Assembly: GCA_015680685.1 (NCBI GenBank)
Contig: MNCI01001033.1
Coordinates: 9,008-57,584, forward strand
Direction of reading: 5' to 3'
Length of the DNA: 48,577 bases
Source: Gnetum montanum
Lineage: Eukaryota; Streptophyta; Gnetopsida; Gnetales; Gnetaceae
Both the position numbers and the translations under genes were made by a program. Every line of letters starts with the position of its first letter. Within the stretch, counting starts at the first letter, position 1. Under the pieces are notes generated by a model. The model saw nothing but the letters and a program-made list of their open reading frames with translations. It was not told where the DNA came from and did not search any database. Of the stretch, positions 44,663-48,577 are shown piece by piece.

Positions 44663-45355
44663 TCCTAGCGAGCAGTAGTAAGAAGAGCCTCTATTCTTTT
44701 TCAGCCTTTTCGCACTTCTCAGCTTTCAGGCTTCTAACTGGCTAAAAAGATCCCTTTTGGACTTTTGGCCTGGTTGGAACCTTCTAACTTCTAGCACTTT
44801 TGGCACTCCTCCACATTGAGTATTGAGCATTGTAAGCTTTCTGTTTGACACTACAAACAGGTACCATTTTTAGTTGGCATTTTGTTCTGTTCCCTTTCTA
44901 CCGCTTTAGTAGAATTTTCACATCGTCAGCTCTCGAGTCCTCGCCCAAGCACCCAATAGTGCTGCTCTACATACCCTGGTTACTCTAGGAATCTCTGCAC
45001 TCCTCGATACTATGCAACCAATTGTATCCATCTTGACAAAGTAAGCTTGTAATTTTGAAGTAGTGCATATTTCTAACTGCATTTTACGTGGTTTCCTACT
45101 TACTGCTGTGTTTTACATTGTTTTCTGCCTTATTTTCTTTGAAGCATTACTTTGTGCTTTTGTTCCTGTTTTCAAATTGTATGTTGCAAAAGGATATATA
45201 GGCACTGATTAAGTCCATGTCTGATCGACCAGACTATTCAGGGCTCCTTGTGTCTACTCACACCTAGCATGGCCCTCCCACAGATACGAGGTCGAGATTG
45301 TCGCGCCCACTGACCCCTCGGTATTTTCCAGCCATCAACGTTTTTAGTCGCTACA

Positions 45356-46839
45356 CAACCTTTACAACCTTATTGTGATTTGGCAAAACACTTTCTCAAA
45401 TAATTTGCAATGGTAGATTTCCAACATATTCCCCATAATCCAAATGCCATTGCTAATGCATTAGCTACTTTAGCCTTAAGCATAGTACCTAACATGTTTT
45501 TTGCATTGCCCACTTTGATAGTGGATTACAATGAACCTATAACTCAAAAAACAAGCATTGCATCTAGAGACACAACAAGAACAACTCATGCTCAAGAGTG
45601 GTATGACGATATCAAGACATACCTCCAATAGGGAGAGCCTTTACAAAGTTTAACTTCTGCCCAAAAAGATGTAGTACAAAAGCAATCATGATAGCACATC
45701 CTTGTAGGTGATAGCACCTTGTGTTGCGAATCCTATGATGGAATACTATTAACTTACATTAGTGGTAGTGAAGTGTAAACGATCATCAATCAAGTCCATG
45801 AGGGACTATGCAGAGGCCACATAGCCCCCAAGGGAATGGTAGCAAAAATCAGGCACATAGGCTATTATTGGCCATACATGAAGCATGATTGCATTTCCTA
45901 GGTCAGAACATGTGATGTGTATCAGTGACATGGTAACCTAATGCATGTGCCACCACTGAATTGCATACTTCATAGATCACATGGTCATTCCAACATTGGG
46001 GTTTGGATATCATAGGACCTATAATGTCTATGTCTTCTATAGGACATAGGTTCATCATAATTGTAATCGAATACTTTACCAAATGGGTTGAATCCATTCC
46101 CCTTAGGAAGATAAAATCACAAGAAGTTTGCAAATTTGTTCTAAACAACATAGTGACTCAATTTTTCCTACCCATGACTATAGTCATAGACAATGGGCTA
46201 CAATTTAGTAGTGTAGAAACTAATGCCTTCTATGAACACCTTGGCATTAAACATTTCTTTTCATCATCATACTACCCATAGGCGAATGACCAAGCAGAGG
46301 CTATGAATAAGGTCATCATCAACATTTTGAAGAGGATGCTTAGCAACAACAAGTTACAATGGCATGCACAGCTAGTCTATGCTTTATTGGCCTACCGTAC
46401 AACATGTAGAACAGCAACAGGTAAGACACCATATAGTCTTATGTATGGATTTGAAGCAATGTTGCCTCTTGAACTATAGATCCCATTGCTCTATATGATC
46501 CTTTTAAGCTTCATTGATGAGGTACAAAATAACAAGTTGAGAACCATTAACCTTAATTGTATAGAGGAGGAACATATGAAAACACTTGATTGCATCGAGT
46601 GGTAGTAGGAAAAGCAATGGCAAAAGCACTACCACAATCAACATCAATGCCTCATCAAGAAGGGAGACCTAGTTCTCAAGGTCATTCATGAGCCCATGAA
46701 CAAATTCTCAGCTAACTGGGAAGGACCCTTCTTGGTCATAAAGGCCTATGACAATGCAACATTCAAGCTTACTAATCTAGATGAGAATGACTTTTCCAAT
46801 CCAGTTAACCACTCGTACCTAAAGGTGTAATACGCCTAA
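45356..46839 (+). pseudogene. aRNH end and integrase of element IV
   Basis: The sequence begins inside the second RNase H (LQPYCDLAKHFLK, MVDFQHIPHNPNAIANALATLAL). It continues through a linker (HAQEWYDDIKTYLQ) into integrase: VHEGLCRGHIAPKGMVAKI, GYYWPYM and CDVY, where the fourth zinc ligand Cys is Tyr. Core: LDIIGPI, FIIIVIEYFTKWVESIPL, TIVIDNGLQFSS, QAEAMNKVIINILK (D, D, E all kept). C-terminus: NATFKLTNLDENDF. Stops near 45651 and 45900 and some frameshifts are present. The upstream part of pol is missing, probably separated by insertion of element III and lost in the later rearrangement. Confidence 0.85.
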
Positions 46840-46879
46840 TATGCAATGTCATGCCAATGACAAAGCAAGGTAAGTGAAT

Positions 46880-47125
46880 GTTCGCTATGATGTTAAGCAT
46901 AGAATGACCTTTGGCTATGACCTTAAATTAGCACCCACAACATGGTCTGCTATAATCTTAAATTGACCATCTACTATCTGCTACGATATTAAACTAGCAT
47001 AGTGGTCTTCTAGGACCTTAAACTAGCACATCATAGTCTGCTTGAACCTTAAACTAGGTTCATGATCTATAAGAACCTTAAACTAGTATAGCATGTAGTC
47101 TACCAAGACTTAAAACTAGCTGCAT
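46880..47125 (+). repeat. Array of TTAAACTAG units after pol (element IV)
   Basis: TGGTCTTCTAGGACCTTAAACTAGC, AGAACCTTAAACTAG, GTCTACCAAGACTTAAAACTAGC and related units lie 40 bases after the pol end. This third element carries the array at the same place as II and III. Confidence 0.8.
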
Positions 47126-47651
47126 AGTTTAGCATTCATAATTCAACACACATAGTTCTATGGATAATAAAGCATGAATACTTCTAATCCTCCATTGCCT
47201 ACCCACATCTCTAGGGTGGGGTGTTGCAATTCTAGAATGAAGTTCATGTTATCAAGAAATAAAACCCTCTAGAACATTTGTAGCACCACCATCCTCAGCA
47301 TCTTGCTAACCTTATGGAGCTATTTTCACCATCGCTAATCATATTGGTCAAAGCTCTCACTGTCAGCATCAATTGATGGAGAACCAAAGGTACTATGGCC
47401 TAGCCATAACACTATCATCCTCTAGACCTCACCATTTCCTAGGCTTAGAAGAGCATCCAACAGTGTGATTCTCCATCATGCTACTGGGTTTCCTAGCTCC
47501 TATCTTTGGTCAGGACTCCCAAGCACATACATCACTAATGCCTTTAGCCACTTGAGTGCTTACTTTTGGTATGGCTACTGGAGGTGTTGCAACCTACTGC
47601 CACTAGTGCCCACACTACTTTGGACATTGCATGCACCTATAATTGACATAG
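47126..47651 (+). other. Untranslated region before the LTR of element IV
   Basis: Shares GCATCTTGCTAACC and TATGGCCTAGCCATAA blocks with 42835-42985. No polypurine tract like those of II and III is recognisable directly before the LTR. Confidence 0.45.
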
Positions 47652-47798
47652 TGAAACACCATAAAATTTTTTGGCAACACTTCCAAACAACTTCAAAGTC
47701 TCTGAAATGGCTTAAAGCAGCCCACCATGCAGCAAGCAAGGTCTCTCGGGTGCCCACAAATCACGATGGCAAGTCTCGGGTGTAGAGCGTAAGATGCG

Positions 47799-48022
47799 TA
47801 AAATACTATTCATCAGCGTAAAACACTATTCATTGCGCAAACACTATTCATCGCGCAAACACTATTCATAATACGCTCAAACACTATTCATATCACGCTC
47901 AAACACTGTTCATCTCACGCTCAAACACTATTCATCTCACGCTCAAACACTGTTCATCCTACGCTCAAACACTGTTCATCCTATGCTCAAACACTGTTCA
48001 TCGCGTGAACACTATTCATCGA
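47799..48022 (+). repeat. Tandem array of about 22 bp (CAAACACTRTTCATC) in LTR U3 of element IV
   Basis: About eleven copies. The core AAACACTATTCATC alternates with CGC, CACGCTC or CTACGCTC spacers, so unit length varies from 17 to 22 bases. CTCACGC is the reverse complement of the GCGTGAG core seen in element II. Confidence 0.85.
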
Positions 48023-48462
48023 AGTTTCAGGAAAAATTCCAGAAAAGTTTCAGAAAAATGGCAGAGAATTACCAGCATCAGCAACTTTCAGAACATTTCA
48101 GAAAATTTCAGAAAGACTCAGAAACAAAGAAGTTTCGCGCAAACGGGGGTCAAATTTCTCTTGTTGTACATTTCATTGTAAGTCGACATGTGTGGGCATG
48201 TTAGGCCCTCATGTTTAAGTTAAATGTACTTTCATGGGCTTGAATAACCCATAAATTGTAAAATGCAATGTACCTGGTCTAGAACGTAGCTTGCCGGCAC
48301 ACATCCAACTCGTGTACAACTGTCTGACACACATCCAACTCTCGCCAGTATGCATCCAGCCCAAGCACAACTGTCCATTGGACACATGTTACCAGATCCA
48401 CTTTCCTCTCATCTCTCAGCCGTTGATTCCATTCTGAATTCTATGCCGGGGCACGGCCCAAA

Positions 48463-48472
48463 CCTATAAATA
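48463..48472 (+). promoter_or_regulatory. TATA box of element IV LTR
   Basis: CCTATAAATA followed by CCCTGTCAATTCACATAA, which is conserved with the LTR of element II (minus strand, 11875 downward). Confidence 0.75.
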
Positions 48473-48577
48473 CCCTGTCAATTCACATAAGTCAGGGGGA
48501 CAATTGGAGGCAAAAATCAGAGACATTGACAATTCTGAGAAATTACAGAACTGGCAATCCTTGGGCGCTCGGCACAT

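Larger units (their letters stand above)
43675..45355 (+). mobile_element. 3' LTR of element III, complete, 1681 bp
   Basis: Starts TGAAACACCCC and ends GTCGCTACA (TG...CA). U3 holds TAGCGTAGC palindromic motifs (43950-44412), the TATA box is at 44653-44662, and the last 450 bases match the 5' LTR remnant at 27897-28351. Directly right of it begins aRNH coding sequence of element IV, so element III appears to have inserted there. The left target flank was replaced by the rearrangement at about 27890, so a target-site duplication cannot be tested. Confidence 0.85.
47652..48577 (+). mobile_element. 3' LTR of element IV, cut by the window end
   Basis: Starts TGAAACACC at 47652, like the other two LTRs. 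It contains a 22-bp tandem array (47799-48022), a TTTCAGAAA-rich stretch (48023-48125) and a TATA box at 48463-48472. Its last 300 bases are an inverted match to 11770-12060, so it is closest to the LTR of element II. About 700 bases should lie beyond the window. Confidence 0.8.

Noticed and set aside
47465-47785. 106-codon open frame before and across the LTR start of element IV
   Set aside because: It crosses the LTR boundary at 47652 and has no counterpart in elements II or III.
47799-48022. Short repeats with changing spacers, also CRISPR-like
   Set aside because: Spacers are only 3-8 bases and degenerate, and the array lies inside an LTR.

Overview
The window is plant nuclear DNA and consists almost entirely of decayed LTR retrotransposons. 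No host gene, tRNA, rRNA or CRISPR array was found. Evidence for a plant: Ty3/gypsy polyproteins with a second RNase H (Tat/Ogre-type), a primer site resembling the tRNA-Asp site used by Athila-like elements, spliceosomal introns, LTR TATA boxes, and a Ty1/copia reverse-transcriptase relic. AT-rich, old, nested repeats fit a large seed-plant genome. A gymnosperm is possible, but the sequence does not decide it. I call the main units elements I to IV.

Layout. (1) 1-11339: an LTR fragment (-), a copia relic (+), then Athila-like element I (+): LTR, PBS, gag, protease and the start of RT, ending near 5845. Next, on the minus strand, come a gag copy of the same family (10190-8033) with its LTR (10562-10242) and an unidentified ORF (7010-5929) under an LTR-like TATA promoter. 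An integrase fragment (+) lies at 10570-11339. (2) 11340 to about 27890: element II (-), Tat-like, with 3' LTR, pol, a 6-kb spacer, protease and gag; its 5' end is lost. (3) About 27890-45355: element III (+), same superfamily, with a truncated 5' LTR, PBS, tandem-repeat leader, gag-pro, a 6-kb spacer, pol and a complete 3' LTR. (4) 45356-48577: element IV (+), aRNH/integrase remnant and a 3' LTR cut by the window end. Elements II and III are joined head to head near 27890.

The most interesting content is the 6-kb spacer between protease and RT in both II and III. Each spacer holds the same multi-exon gene on the strand opposite to gag-pol: 18754-23853 (+) in II and about 33700-37959 (-) in III. 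The two copies match exon by exon, keep splice sites at matching places and keep reading phase. They encode a protein of very roughly 850 residues, with a coiled-coil-like C-terminal part, that I cannot assign to a known family. Arrays of a short unit lie on both sides of the antisense gene and again between pol and the 3' LTR. The unit is a small inverted repeat (GNC...GNC) followed by TTAAACTAG, and the stem bases covary between units. A second, element-specific motif class (GCAGYGTGAG in II, TAGCGTAGC in III) occurs both in the LTR and in introns of that element's antisense gene.

All coding regions are broken, mostly by nonsense codons rather than frameshifts: gag-pro of II and of III each stays in one frame for over 3.3 kb. 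Four N positions look like assembly joins. Two are flanked by direct duplications, one pair encloses an inverted copy of a segment found 400 bases away, and one sits in a poly-G run.
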